A stretch of DNA of 21,902 bases, from assembly GCA_009801015.1 (NCBI GenBank), contig VHZZ01001555.1, forward strand, positions 81,444 through 103,345. Reading direction: 5' to 3'. Below are positions 8,601 through 18,348 of this stretch, piece after piece. The first letter of the stretch is position 1; every line of letters begins with the position of its first letter. Origin of the DNA: Silene noctiflora. Taxonomy: Eukaryota; Streptophyta; Magnoliopsida; Caryophyllales; Caryophyllaceae. The notes under the pieces are model-generated. The model was given only the letters and a program-made list of their open reading frames with translations, was not told the origin of the DNA and made no database searches. Made by a program: the position numbers and the translations under genes.

Positions 8601-10533
8601 CTAAGAAAAGGCCGTCTGTATGTCAATCTCCGAATTGGAAAGTAGTTTTTTACAAGGTTTTAATAATGGGCAAAGAAGGTAAAGGCCAGGTGGAAGAAAA
8701 AGGCAAGAAGCTAAGCTTGCTCACAAGTCTATAGTAGAGAGAAAACGCAAGCAAAATAAGACAAAAGATCCACAAATCAAAGTAAAATACCAAAATACAA
8801 CAAAAGAACAAGTATTCGTGGACTTCTACAGAGACGTAAAAACACAACCTGTAACACAAGCAAAACTCTTTTCTACCTTCGACGCTTCTTGCTTAACCCA
8901 AAGACCCAAACTATCGCGCAACCTTTGAATAGTGTACGGTTACACAAAATTCTTCAAAAGCATGTACTATGACAGGATAAGAGCGCAAAAATATAATAAA
9001 ACCGACAGCTAAGCTTAAGATCACCATTAGGAAAAACAAGTAGATGGACTGATAAAAACCAGCCAGAAACTCAAATTACTATACAAAAGGAAACTTATAT
9101 CTTGTGCTCTAAACCTGAAGCATGCCTAAAGCTCAGATATACAATAAGACATTCATATACGATAAGACACATTGACCATTGCACGATTCCCAGTACATAA
9201 TAACTTAACCATCACGTTCATTGTCTATCGTAGAATTTTACTAATTCCTACGACACTCATTTTAGGCATTACCCTCTCTCCCAAAATACGATACAGGGCA
9301 GAATCGCAGATCTTCCTTTTGGTGGGTAGGGGTCCGTCCCTGCTGGATTTTTAAGATCATGTACATATACGGAATACTTTAGTAACTACTTCGTACTAAC
9401 TAGTATGTGCGATTGGACCCCCACCCCCACAGCTCCTAGCTCAATGGTTTAGATGGATATCTGCTATTTCAACCTTAATCAACCGTTCATATCTTACCCC
9501 TCTAACTTTTGTTACAAGAAGAACCGCTACTCATATGATCAGTACAAAACCATGATCTAATCATCTAATTTCCACAAAAAAACTTGAGAGTTAGTGTTCG
9601 GACTGTCACCAAATTCTTTAGAATATAAGATCATAAAAGAAGGTAACCCTTATTAACCCTCTAAGCAAAGGAGATTGCGAAAAGAAGACATGGCCAAGCA
9701 ACTAGACTCAATGACAGTTCAAAACTGTACTTAAAAGATTGATGCTAAAGTAGAACTACTATAGGAATCTAATCACCTAGAAGTTCATAGAATCGATCCC
9801 TTTTCGATCACATTAAAAACCAAAATTCTTGCAAGCTTAATTATCGAAATTCCTCCAAAACTTCAAAACACAAATTCAGCAAACAGAAATTCTGCAAAAA
9901 TGAGGGATCTAACTATTTCCCTCTTAAAAACTCAACAGACCATAACAACAAATTTCACCACAATTACCAAAGTATTCTCACTTTCGTCTCCAACCGTTCA
10001 TACCAATCAAAATTAACAAAATTTGAGCAAAAAGATACAAAATTTGACACAAAGATTGAAATGGGATCACATCAACTACAATTCCAGCCAAAAAGATACA
10101 AAATTTGAAACAAATATATGAAATGGGATCATACCCACCTACAATTACATAAAAAAATACAAAATTAGAGCAAAAAATACAAATTTTGAAGAAAAAAATG
10201 AATTGGGATCATACCCAACAAGAATTAGAGAAAAAGATACAAAATTTGAATCAAAAATATAAATTTGGGATCACACCAACTGCGATTAGAGCAACAAGAT
10301 ACAACAATTAGAGCAAAAAGATGCAAAATTAGAGCAAAAAAATGCAAAATTTGAAGCAAATATATAAATTGGGATCATACCAACAACAATTAGAGCAAAA
10401 AGACACAAAATTTGAATCAAAGATATAAAATTGGGATCATACCAACAACAATTAGAGCAAAAGCAACCAAAATTTGAAACTATAAACACAATCAGAGTAA
10501 TTAATTCAATGGGATTTAAATTAAAAAGGGTAC
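8601..10533 (-). other. 5' leader intron of the SPIRAL1-like gene, about 1.9 kb
   Basis: On the minus strand a pyrimidine-rich leader ends CTACCCAG|gtaccc at 10534. A strong acceptor, cttttcttag, ends at 8601, twelve bases before the ATG. The joined leader contains no upstream ATG. Apart from the minisatellite at 9996-10486, I see no coding signal on either strand; the short frames around 8650-8860 and 9172-9354 look like chance. Inferred from splice consensus. Confidence 0.6.
9996..10486. repeat. 62-bp minisatellite, seven units
   Basis: The anchor GGGATCA recurs at 10063, 10125, 10205, 10267, 10371 and 10433. Three of the spacings are exactly 62 bp. The other two are 80 bp (62 + 18) and 104 bp (62 + 42), the extra length made of additional AATTAGAGCAAAAA sub-units of about 21 bp. 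A diverged first unit starts near 9996 (GTTCATACCAATCAAAATTA). Each unit holds an ATTAGAGCAAAAAGATACAA core and an AAATTTGAA-type core. The array begins within 50 bp of the leader-intron donor. Confidence 0.85.
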
Positions 10534-10600
10534 CTGGGTAGATCTAAGAAAATGGGGAAAATGAGGTAAAAGAAGACAAAGAAAGACAAAGAAACAAGAA
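10534..10600 (-). other. Leader exon of the SPIRAL1-like gene
   Basis: A pyrimidine-rich stretch (repeated TTTCTTTGTC) runs from just below the TATA box to the donor at 10534. It lacks any ATG, as expected of a 5' untranslated exon. The upstream limit is estimated from the TATA position. Confidence 0.5.
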
Positions 10601-10626
10601 TTTGAAGTAAAGTTATGAAAATGGGA

Positions 10627-10639
10627 TATTTATTTTATA
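10627..10639 (-). promoter_or_regulatory. TATA box of the SPIRAL1-like gene
   Basis: The minus strand reads TATAAAATAAATA. A start about 30 bases downstream, near 10600, gives a leader exon ending at the donor at 10534. Confidence 0.6.
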
Positions 10640-12256
10640 GCACTATGAATAGAATTTGCCTTTATTTTTTTACTATATTTTTGCAACTTGAGAGTTGTCT
10701 TAATTGTATAATTGGATACGGAGTATTTAATTATTTATAAAGTGATTAAATTAACGCCAATTTTTATTTAATTTCGTTTTAATTTATGATAGTTGACGCC
10801 TTATGCAACTGATTAAACAAGAGGCTGAAAGACATTCTGAAGTAAACATGGTAAACGGATTAACCTGGTCGGGTCAATTTGGGTCAATTTTGGGTTTGTA
10901 AACTCCGGGTCGGGTTATTTTGAGTCCAGATCATTTTCGGCAATTGTTATTATTAAGTTATTCATAAATAATAATTAATTTGCAAAACTAAATATTTTGA
11001 CTGGATTAATTTGAATTTTTTGAATTCGAATCGGATCAATTTTAGAAATTCATGGGGGTAGTGGTGATTATAGAGTGTAGACTGGTAGTAGTAGAGCTGG
11101 AGCAGTAAGAACGTGATAGTAGTAACTGACTAACTGTGGTGAGTGTGAGTGATTGTGGTAAATAGGAATAGGAATTAGTTGTCACGTCAAAATGATAGGC
11201 TGTCAATTGTGTCAACATGGTAATAAAAGCAAAAAAAAAAGACTCGTGATTATTTTGGGAAAAAATTAGATTTGTACTTCGTATATGTTTGTTCTAATTT
11301 GTCAAAATTTTATTTAAAGATAGCTTGATCATCGTGACGATTATAATTCGACTTTGTATTAAACGTTCATCGAATTACTTTTGTTTAACTTGTTTGGTAA
11401 ATGTAGAAGTTGTCTTAATTTATTAATTAATAGGTCTTAGTTTTAATTTTTTTTTTTTTCTAGATTGTCACTCCTTCAAGTTTTATTTTATAATTATATC
11501 ACACAGATTCGATTTTGCATCTTAATGTTCACATTAATTATATTTTAGTTACTCCGTACTTTAATAAATAAGTAGCGAAGAGGTCTTATTTACGTTTTTT
11601 GATATATTGATATTATTTTTTTCGGGTGATTTTAAAGATCAAGTAATGCGTTGTATGATATTGAACAAAACTACTTGCACTAAACGATAATAAAGTTTCT
11701 TTTTGGTGAGATATTATTTCAATCAGTATTATTGAGCATAAAGATTAAAGAGTGAATCAAATTGATTGGTGCACAATTGGTATTTCACACCTTTTACCTT
11801 TTGGATTATTGGCAATCAAATATATACTTTTCAGTAAAAAAAATATATGAAACTACTTTTTAAAACCAAGCTTAATAATATAGCTATTACGCCATGTTTA
11901 TGGATTGTTGTCGACTTGTTTATATTAAAGTCCGAGGAAAATCTTCATGAACCTCGACGAAATGCACATGATAACCGGCAAAGTGGTTTTATTATGAGAG
12001 AGTCTCATGTAAAACCGTTTTACGTATAAAACCACTTACTTTAAGTAATTATTTTGGTAATATACATAAGTCGATTAATTTGTGGCTTTACACTAATGTT
12101 TGTGTAAAACCGTCTTATACAATAATGAATAAAATGATCGCTAACATCACAAAAATAGTGAAATTAAATGTGAAGTGGAGGTACCAATAACGCAATTCCA
12201 TACATACGACTTCCATAATAGTGAAATTAAAAAATGTTTAATTCTTACAACAACAA
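10640..12256. other. Divergent intergenic spacer, left part
   Basis: No gene is recognisable. The first few hundred bases upstream of the SPIRAL1-like TATA box should hold its promoter. Around 10868-10920 GGGTCAATTTGGGTCAATTT-type short repeats occur, a low-complexity motif often seen in plant transposon debris. The remainder is AT-rich, with ACTCCGTA scraps near 11550 and a fold-back element near 12003-12122. Confidence 0.45.
12003..12122. repeat. MITE-like element with palindromic ends
   Basis: Each end carries its own short palindrome: TGTAAAACCGTTTTACG at 12008-12024 and TGTGTAAAACCGTCTTATAC at 12101-12120. The two ends are also inverted repeats of each other. It belongs with the GTAAGACCGTCTTAC family seen elsewhere in the window. 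No target duplication was identified, so the ends are approximate. Confidence 0.45.
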
Positions 12257-12328
12257 GCCTCCATAGCATAGTGGTATTGCGTTCGCTTCGTAAGCGAAAG
12301 GTCGCGAGTTCGATCCTCGCTGGGGGCT
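12257..12328 (+). tRNA. tRNA-Thr(CGT): tRNA-Thr, anticodon CGT
   Basis: A 72-nt sequence folds as a complete cloverleaf: acceptor GCCTCCA / TGGGGGC (six canonical pairs and one G-T), a 3-bp D stem GCA / TGC with GG in the loop, anticodon stem TTCGC / GCGAA with loop TTCGTAA (anticodon CGT, reads the Thr codon ACG), a 5-base variable region, T stem GCGAG / CTCGC with loop TTCGATC, and discriminator T. ACAACAACAA lies just upstream, matching the CAA start motifs of plant nuclear tRNA genes. T-rich runs downstream can end Pol III transcription. All helices are intact, so it is probably functional. Confidence 0.93.
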
Positions 12329-12467
12329 TTATTTATTTGTTTTTTTGTTTTTTCATTTCTCCTTTTCAAAATATCTATATCATTGAGTTGGGCTTTATTT
12401 GTTTTTTTTTTTTATTATTATTATTTTTTTCCATTTCTCCTTTTCAAAATATCTATATCATTGAGTT
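12324..12467 (+). repeat. Tandem duplication starting inside the tRNA 3' end
   Basis: Unit 1 (12324-12389) and unit 2 (12390-12467) both begin GGGCTTTATTT and end TATCTATATCATTGAGTT. They share the block CATTTCTCCTTTTCAAAATA and differ mainly in the length of a T-rich tract. The first four bases of unit 1 are the last bases of the tRNA acceptor stem, so the tRNA tail and its terminator region were copied together. Confidence 0.85.
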
Positions 12468-13498
12468 CGCGACTTTGAACTATGACCCATGTTACATAAT
12501 CGCAACATTTTTCGATGATTATTGTACTCCGTAGTTTATTTACAAGTCTATCGCACGGCATACCTTGTATTCCTTAAAAAAATATTAAAATTTTAATTAC
12601 TCAATAAGTTCTAAGTTATATTATTATTTCATCGACCAAAATTTTCAAGTTATTTGGTCATAATTTAGACTATTTTACCATTATTTATCAATAAGAAAAA
12701 TTGAAAAATAACGTTTTACTAAAAAATGGTAAACAAAAAGCGAATAAAATGTTATTAGACCTCAAACTCATTATAATCCAACTTCTAACAAATTCGAGTG
12801 ACCTTGTTTTATCTATAGCCAATAATGTAAATCTTTTAGGCTAACTTTTCAAACTGAATTTAATGAGGAGATGAAAATGACAACAATGTTAGCTTCAGAT
12901 TACTACCAACTTGCTTATACTAATTAACACTCCTAGCATATTCTCGCTCAATTATTCCCGCTCAACTGAGCAAATTGCGCTCAATATTTCTTTGTATATT
13001 CTTTTTGATTCTATTCTGCAACTCAAAAAATATTCTCGGAAATTGAGGGACCCATTATTAATTAGGGATTAGAATCAAATCTTTTATATAATTGGGGTTG
13101 CAATCAAATCTTTTATATTCTCAGCAATATTCTCACTAATTGGAATTAAGTTCACCCAAATGATTTACTGGCATAATTTATAAAATATTTCAATAAAATA
13201 ATATTTTAATAAATATAATTGAAAATAAAATAATGATTTATAAAATATTTCAATATTCCCCAATAATTTAACTGTAGTCAATCTCTACCGATATTATCTC
13301 GAAATTTCTTTAGCTTCTTAATAATATGGCTCCAAGGCTCAAAATTTTCAAAAAATGTCGTTATTTTTTGCACTAGCTACTTGTAGGTTTTATCTCCCCT
13401 TGTGATCCTTTCCAACTGATTTTTATAGAAAAAAGTACAGTTGATGTATACTTATAATTTTAAGAGAATGTCTCTTTAAAATTCAAATCTAAAAAAGA
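12468..13498. other. AT-rich spacer with short direct repeats
   Basis: No coding signal on either strand. Two short direct repeats are visible: AATCAAATCTTTTATAT near 13074 and again near 13101, and ATTTATAAAATATTTCAATA near 13177 and 13230. This could be the interior of a non-autonomous Helitron ending at 13526, but no 5' terminus could be fixed. Confidence 0.4.
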
Positions 13499-13526
13499 CC
13501 GTGCTTTAGCACGAGATCTACACTAG
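13499..13526 (+). mobile_element. Candidate Helitron 3' terminus
   Basis: A short hairpin (CGTGC-TTTA-GCACG, 13500-13513) is followed nine bases later by CTAG, then T. Helitrons end in a hairpin followed by CTRR and insert before a host T, so the layout fits. The 5' TC terminus and total length are undetermined, and no Rep-helicase coding sequence is present, so any element would be non-autonomous. Confidence 0.45.
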
Positions 13527-13618
13527 TAAAATAATTAACCTGTTTAAAACTAAGCCGATATAACACGATACAAACCCAATAAAATGACCCATTTGTCTGG
13601 TCTAAGTTACAACTCTTC

Positions 13619-13646
13619 AAGTTACAAGTTACAAGTTACAAGTTAC
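13619..13646. repeat. AAGTTAC heptamer, four perfect copies
   Basis: Four exact tandem copies of AAGTTAC, with imperfect copies on both sides (13604-13655). It sits about 200 bp before the inferred first leader-exon donor of the Mg2+ transporter gene, in or next to its promoter or leader. Confidence 0.9.
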
Positions 13647-13846
13647 AAGTACAAGACTAACAAGAGGCTAGGATTGGGGGAAGAACTGAAATTTGTGAGA
13701 GAAAACCAGATTAAATCAATTATCTTGATCACCCTGTTTTCCTCTCAATTAAATTTGATCCTTATTTGGTGGAATTCTCCTTTGCTCTCTCACTAATCTT
13801 CGCTAAACCCACGAATTTTGGTAGCTTATTTATTACTTACTCTCAG

Positions 13847-15382
13847 GTATATGTGTATTTTTCCCAATTTTTGATCTTCATTTTTCTCTATGTCAATCAA
13901 TTTTTCAGCTTTTTTATCCAATTTGCCAACTGGGTACTTGATAATTTTTCTGGGTTGTTTGTAATTCATTGAATTTGGGGGATTTAACCTAGATAGATGT
14001 TGTTTTAGATTGGTATCATCTAGAATTTTCTAATTTTGTTGGGGTTTATGTATATGATCGTCGTGTTAGCCGAAACCAAATCATTTCCGAATGTAATTTT
14101 AGGTTTTGTTGTTGTTGTAGTAATCTAGTGTGTTTAGAGGGGCAAGTTTTAAGTATTTTAATATAGTAAATTACTGAATTATGTGTGTTTAAGAGAATTG
14201 ATAGTACTTCGTAGATTAATTAACTCGTTTATCAAATTAGTCGCGGACTTCGTGGTTGATATTCGTTACCACCAAATAACATTGCCCGAGTGCCTCAAAG
14301 GCTCTTGCCATAAGGGGATCAGTATATACAACTTTACCCATGTGTTGGTTGCGAATGACCCATTATGAAAATTGGGTCGGGAATTGCATTTACTGACTCC
14401 GATCCTCAGTAGTAAGCACAGACAATTAAAGGAGTTTTAGCTTCATCGGAAATGGGAATTACAATTGATATTTACTGATGTTTTGATGAAAGAGGTGCCT
14501 ATATCCCATTGGTCTTCCCCTGGGGAAGTTGATCTTTGTGCTCTAATTGCAGTCGTCGTACATTGAGGTTGAGACCCTTTTCTTGTATGGGTTCATTTCT
14601 TTTAATATAGGAACCCCTTTTCCTTCCCCTTACAACATATCTTCTTGTATTGCTGAGCTCTATGTATAATGTTAAGGCACACCATTTGCATCTTATGCTA
14701 GTTAACTCTGGAAACAATTTGATGACCGCTACAAATCTGTTGGACCATTTTGGTACATATAATTATGTAAATGTTTTAAACTGGCATTGTTTTTGTCAGT
14801 AGCTGGAGTGACAGAGTTACAGTATGACCTCTGCTGTACTGTTTGTAGACCTTAAGAGTTCATGCAACGCACGCCTCTTCATCGGTAGTATAGTTACTTT
14901 TAGGGGAACAAACATCTCCCAAGGCGATGAATTTCTCAATGGTAACTGTCTATTTATAAGAGTGAATCAAGTAATTAACCATAGTAGAAGCTCTTTAGAA
15001 AAAAAAAAGGCACAACAGAAACATGAACAATGCAGTTAATGTAACCAATTTTGTCTGCTGAAATGTTCAATAAATAGCTTCTAGAATGCTCATGAATTAC
15101 CTTTCAGGGACAATCGGTTTCATGTATAATAATTTTCCAAAATACAATATTTCATGGACTCATGCTGAAATACTTTGTAACAGGAGGTGTGGAGATTACT
15201 TTTTTTCTAAACAGCAAGGGTCTTGTTATATGAGTTCGTGTTTGTGCTGATTTTGAAGAACATTTTCGGAGATGAAGTATATAATCATTTTGAAGAGGTA
15301 AGAGTAAAATAAATAAACACTGACTGAATGTTTACTTATGTAAACATCTTGCTATGTCAAAGTTTATTTGTTCCACACAAAG
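13847..15382 (+). other. Two leader introns and a small leader exon of the Mg2+ transporter gene
   Basis: A pyrimidine-rich leader ends ACTCTCAG|gtatat at 13846. A likely internal leader exon, 15215-15297, lies between acceptor TTTTTCTAAACAG and donor GAAGAG|gtaaga. A second, 85-nt intron ends CACACAAAG at 15382, twenty bases before the ATG. The intron sizes would be 1368 and 85 nt. An in-frame TAA 15 bases upstream of the ATG closes the reading frame. Nothing else coding is visible; short frames here look like chance. Splice sites are inferred by eye. Confidence 0.5.
14311..14342 (-). repeat. SINE-like fragment, relative of 3910-3942
   Basis: On the plus strand TAAGGGGATCAGTATATACA followed by ACTTTACCC aligns with TAAGGAGGGTCAGATATACG followed by CAGCCTTACCC at 3910-3942. 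The flank CCCGAGTGCCTCAAAGGCTC also looks like repeat sequence. It lies in the first leader intron of the Mg2+ transporter gene. Confidence 0.35.
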
Positions 15383-15402
15383 GAGGGTAAGCGGGAAAAC
15401 TA

Positions 15403-18283
15403 ATGGAGAAACCAGAGAATTCTGCTAGTACTGAGCCAACATTTACTACCAATACTGCAAGAATAGGTCCCTTTGGAAATGTTATCGGCTTCTCAGGTGT
15501 CAAGAAGAGAGGCCATGGAAGTCGTTCATGGATAAAAATTGATCAGCATGGAAATGCTAAAGTTCTGGAGCTTGATAAGGCCACAATTATGAGAGATTGT
15601 TCCTTGCCCTCTAGGGATCTACGGCTTTTGGATCCTTTGTTTATCTATCCTTCTACCATATTAGGAAGGGAAAAGGCTATTGTGGTCAACTTGGAACAGA
15701 TTAGATGCATCATCACTTCTGATGAGGTTTTTGTGATGAACTCCTTGGATGGCTCTGTTATGCAGTACAAAATGGAGTTGTGCAATCGACTTCAAATGAG
15801 CAAAGACCAAGCTGGTAATAACTCGTTTATATAATTTTTTTCTGGTATTGCTTATACTTTATGCCTGAAATTCCTAGTTACGACTATGTTAAAATGTTGT
15901 CGGTTCTATGATCTTCCATTACTCTTGGATATTATCAATTCAGAAGGATAAGAAAACTAATTTTGGCATTATGTGGTCATTATGTTTACCTATTTAGCCT
16001 AACTCCAGGAAAAAAAAAAAATGATGATTACTGAGAAATTTGGAAAATATTACTCACCGATGAGTTTAAAGAATACACCAATGCTGTGTGTCTTTTGCGA
16101 TGCAAGTTATATATGTGAGCCTGAATTGGTTATAGAAATAACCTGGTTGTCTGATAATCATATATTCTCTCTATGTGTATCTAATGCATAGTAAAGTCCT
16201 CAGATTTGTAGAATTGTGGCTAGGTACGCTGTAGTTGATTTGTGTTATTTCTTCAAGTATCGATATCAACGGTGAGCTCTTTGCCTGGTTCTTCTGTGGT
16301 CCTCTTAGGACTGAAGGAGCACTTGACCTGTCTCTTTTTGTACATTTTTGACTCATTCACTGTATTCTTATTGGACTCGGATAAAATATTGTTCTCTAAT
16401 CACTCTTTATTGAGTTTATTTTTTTGGCGTTGAAATAACTTGTTTTTGCCTAGCTCCTGACTTCGCAAAAGAACAATCCTTTTCTGTTGGCTTTATAAAT
16501 TCCATTTGTTGATTTCATGTGTGCATGCATGCAGATATACTGCCTTTTGAATTCAAGGCACTTGAACTGACCCTGGAGTTAACGTGCACGTCCTTGGATT
16601 CTCAGGTATGGTCTAAGCTGCACAGTTTTGATATTTGTTATCTGATGCTAAAAAGAGAGTGGAAGCTGGTATATTTGATGTACCATGTCACTTAACATTA
16701 TTAAAACAGAACGGCTGAAAGAAAGAATGATATAATTGCCTCAAGGACAGAGGCCGTGGACTCTTCTCTACCTTGTTGGAAGAGATTGACATTGACAAAA
16801 ATTTTTGCTTAAGAAATAGAAGTGATGACAAAATCGTTTTTTCTTTACAGTATCCAAAGGTTTCGGCTCACTTGTAGATACTCTTTAAGTCTTATCATAA
16901 ACTGAACTTAAGCTCTCTGAAATTCTCTAGGTCAAAGAATTGACTTCAGAGATTCGCCCCGTGCTTGATGAATTAGCATCATCTATTAGTACATTGAACC
17001 TGGAACGTGTACGGAGATTCAAAGGAAATCTTCTTGGTTTAACTCAGCGAGTTCAAAAGGTAATGCCTGTCAATTATCCTATTTAGGGTTTTAAGAACAA
17101 GATGTTTCTATACCTGCACATACTACAAAAAAAGAGGATAGATAAGTGGTCTAAATCGAAAGTCTCACACTTCGAATAACATTGACTGAATTTCAGGTGC
17201 GTGATGAATTAGAACATCTCATGGATGATGACGGTGATATGGCAGAGATGTATTTGACAGAAAAGAAGGAGAGGATGGAAGATGACATTTCCCAGGATTC
17301 GGACATAGAAAAAGAAGACGTGGTTTTACCTTCTGCGAAATGGATTTTACCTTCTGAGAAATGGTTATCCAAATCAGCACCAGTTTCGCCTGTAGCGCCT
17401 GTTTCTCCTGTGGCCCCAACAAACGGACCTCCCAAACTACAGAGAGCTTACAGCAGTGTTACCAGATCAAGCAAGCATGGCAGCTTTACAACTTCATCTA
17501 GCCAGAGGGAAGACATTGTTCAACTTGAAATGTTACTTGAAGCTTATTTCGTATTCATCGACCATACTCTCAGCAAGTTGTCATCAGTAAGACAATCTCT
17601 CAAATGATCTTTCGATGAATTGTTACTTTTGCCATTACGATCAGATTTTTTTTTGGGGTTGTGAGCAGTTTTTGGGGTTGTTTGCACCATCTTGTTTAAT
17701 CCCAATTTGAGTCGGTGAGGACCACAAGGGTGACATATACCTACTCTTACTTCATTATGCTGATGCATTCCCTTCTCCCAGGGTTGAACTTGAGAACCTC
17801 TTATTAGTTGATGAGTTGACCCAACTCGTCAATCAAGTGCTCCGGGTTTCTTTTATTGCTGTACTGATCTTGACATGCTTATGATGCAGCTTAAAGAGTA
17901 CATTGATGACACGGAAGATTTGATCAACATCAAACTGGTCAGCTATTACACCTTCAATCTCTCCTTTTTCTTTTCTCGCACATATATTATATATATTTCT
18001 GAAAGATGATGAATCTAGTATAGGTGTTGACAAATCCAGCTTATTGTAACAGGCTAATGTTCAGAACCAACTGATACAGTTCGAGGTGCTTCTTACTGCA
18101 GCAACATTCGTGGCTACCATATTTGCGGTCGTGGCTGGTGTTTTCGGGATGAATTTCCAGACTACCGTATTTGATAATCCATTTACGTTCAATTGGGTTC
18201 TGCTCATTAGTGGCGTATCATGTGTGATCATATACTTCTGTTTTCTCATGTATTTCAAAAGGAAGAAAATATTTCCTGTGTAA
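15403..18283 (+). CDS. MRS2: MRS2/MGT (CorA-type) magnesium transporter, 6 coding exons
   Basis: A membrane Mg2+ channel of the CorA/MRS2 superfamily, which works as a pentamer. Coding exons are 15403-15814, 16535-16605, 16931-17059, 17197-17586, 17890-17937 and 18053-18283; all introns are GT-AG, and the sum is 426 residues. The soluble N-terminal domain has the plant MRS2 blocks SRSWIKID (40-47), LPSRDLRLLDP (68-78) and YPSTILGREKAIVVNLEQIR (82-101). Exon 4 has DDDGDMAEMYLTEKK, then a Ser/Pro-rich linker and LEMLLEAYF. Two transmembrane helices lie at about 361-381 and 398-418, with the pore signature GMN at 382-384, and the protein ends KRKKIFPV. It is closest, from memory, to the Arabidopsis MRS2-1/-5/-10 clade (MRS2-5 has 421 residues); members of this clade sit in the tonoplast or plasma membrane. 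The ATG is the first after an in-frame TAA. Confidence 0.94.
17690..17830 (-). repeat. tRNA-derived SINE-like element in intron 4
   Basis: On the minus strand a tRNA-like head has A-box-like TGGGTCAACTCATCAAC and B-box-like TCAAGTTCAACCCTGG. It is followed by a body containing GTAAGAGTAGGTATATG and CCCTTGTGGTCCTCACCGAC. The body resembles the fragments at 3910 and 14311, making this the most complete copy of that family here. The 3' end is uncertain. It lies between exons 4 and 5 of the Mg2+ transporter gene. Confidence 0.4.
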
Positions 18284-18342
18284 TCAATGTATTTTAATGT
18301 CCTGTAAACCAACTGTGAATTATACTGTTACACTTTCAGGAT

Positions 18343-18348
18343 AATAAA
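18343..18348 (+). terminator. Poly(A) signal of the Mg2+ transporter gene
   Basis: A canonical AATAAA lies 60 bases after the stop codon at 18283, in TA-rich sequence. Cleavage would follow within about 30 bases. Confidence 0.55.

Noticed and set aside
10286-10489. Cys/Phe-rich open frame on the minus strand
   Set aside because: It is a translation of the 62-bp minisatellite and lies inside the inferred leader intron.
12175-12534. Open frame of about 119 codons across the tRNA-Thr gene
   Set aside because: It runs through an intact tRNA gene and the T-rich duplicated tail; the Phe/Ile-rich translation reflects T-runs only.
14183-15039. Several short open frames before the Mg2+ transporter start
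   Set aside because: They lie in the inferred leader intron, match no family and are not joined to the gene by plausible splice sites.
17193-17435. Gly-Glu-Thr-Gly repeat frame on the minus strand (collagen-like)
   Set aside because: It is antisense to exon 4 of the Mg2+ transporter; the pattern arises from the duplicated APVSPV codons.
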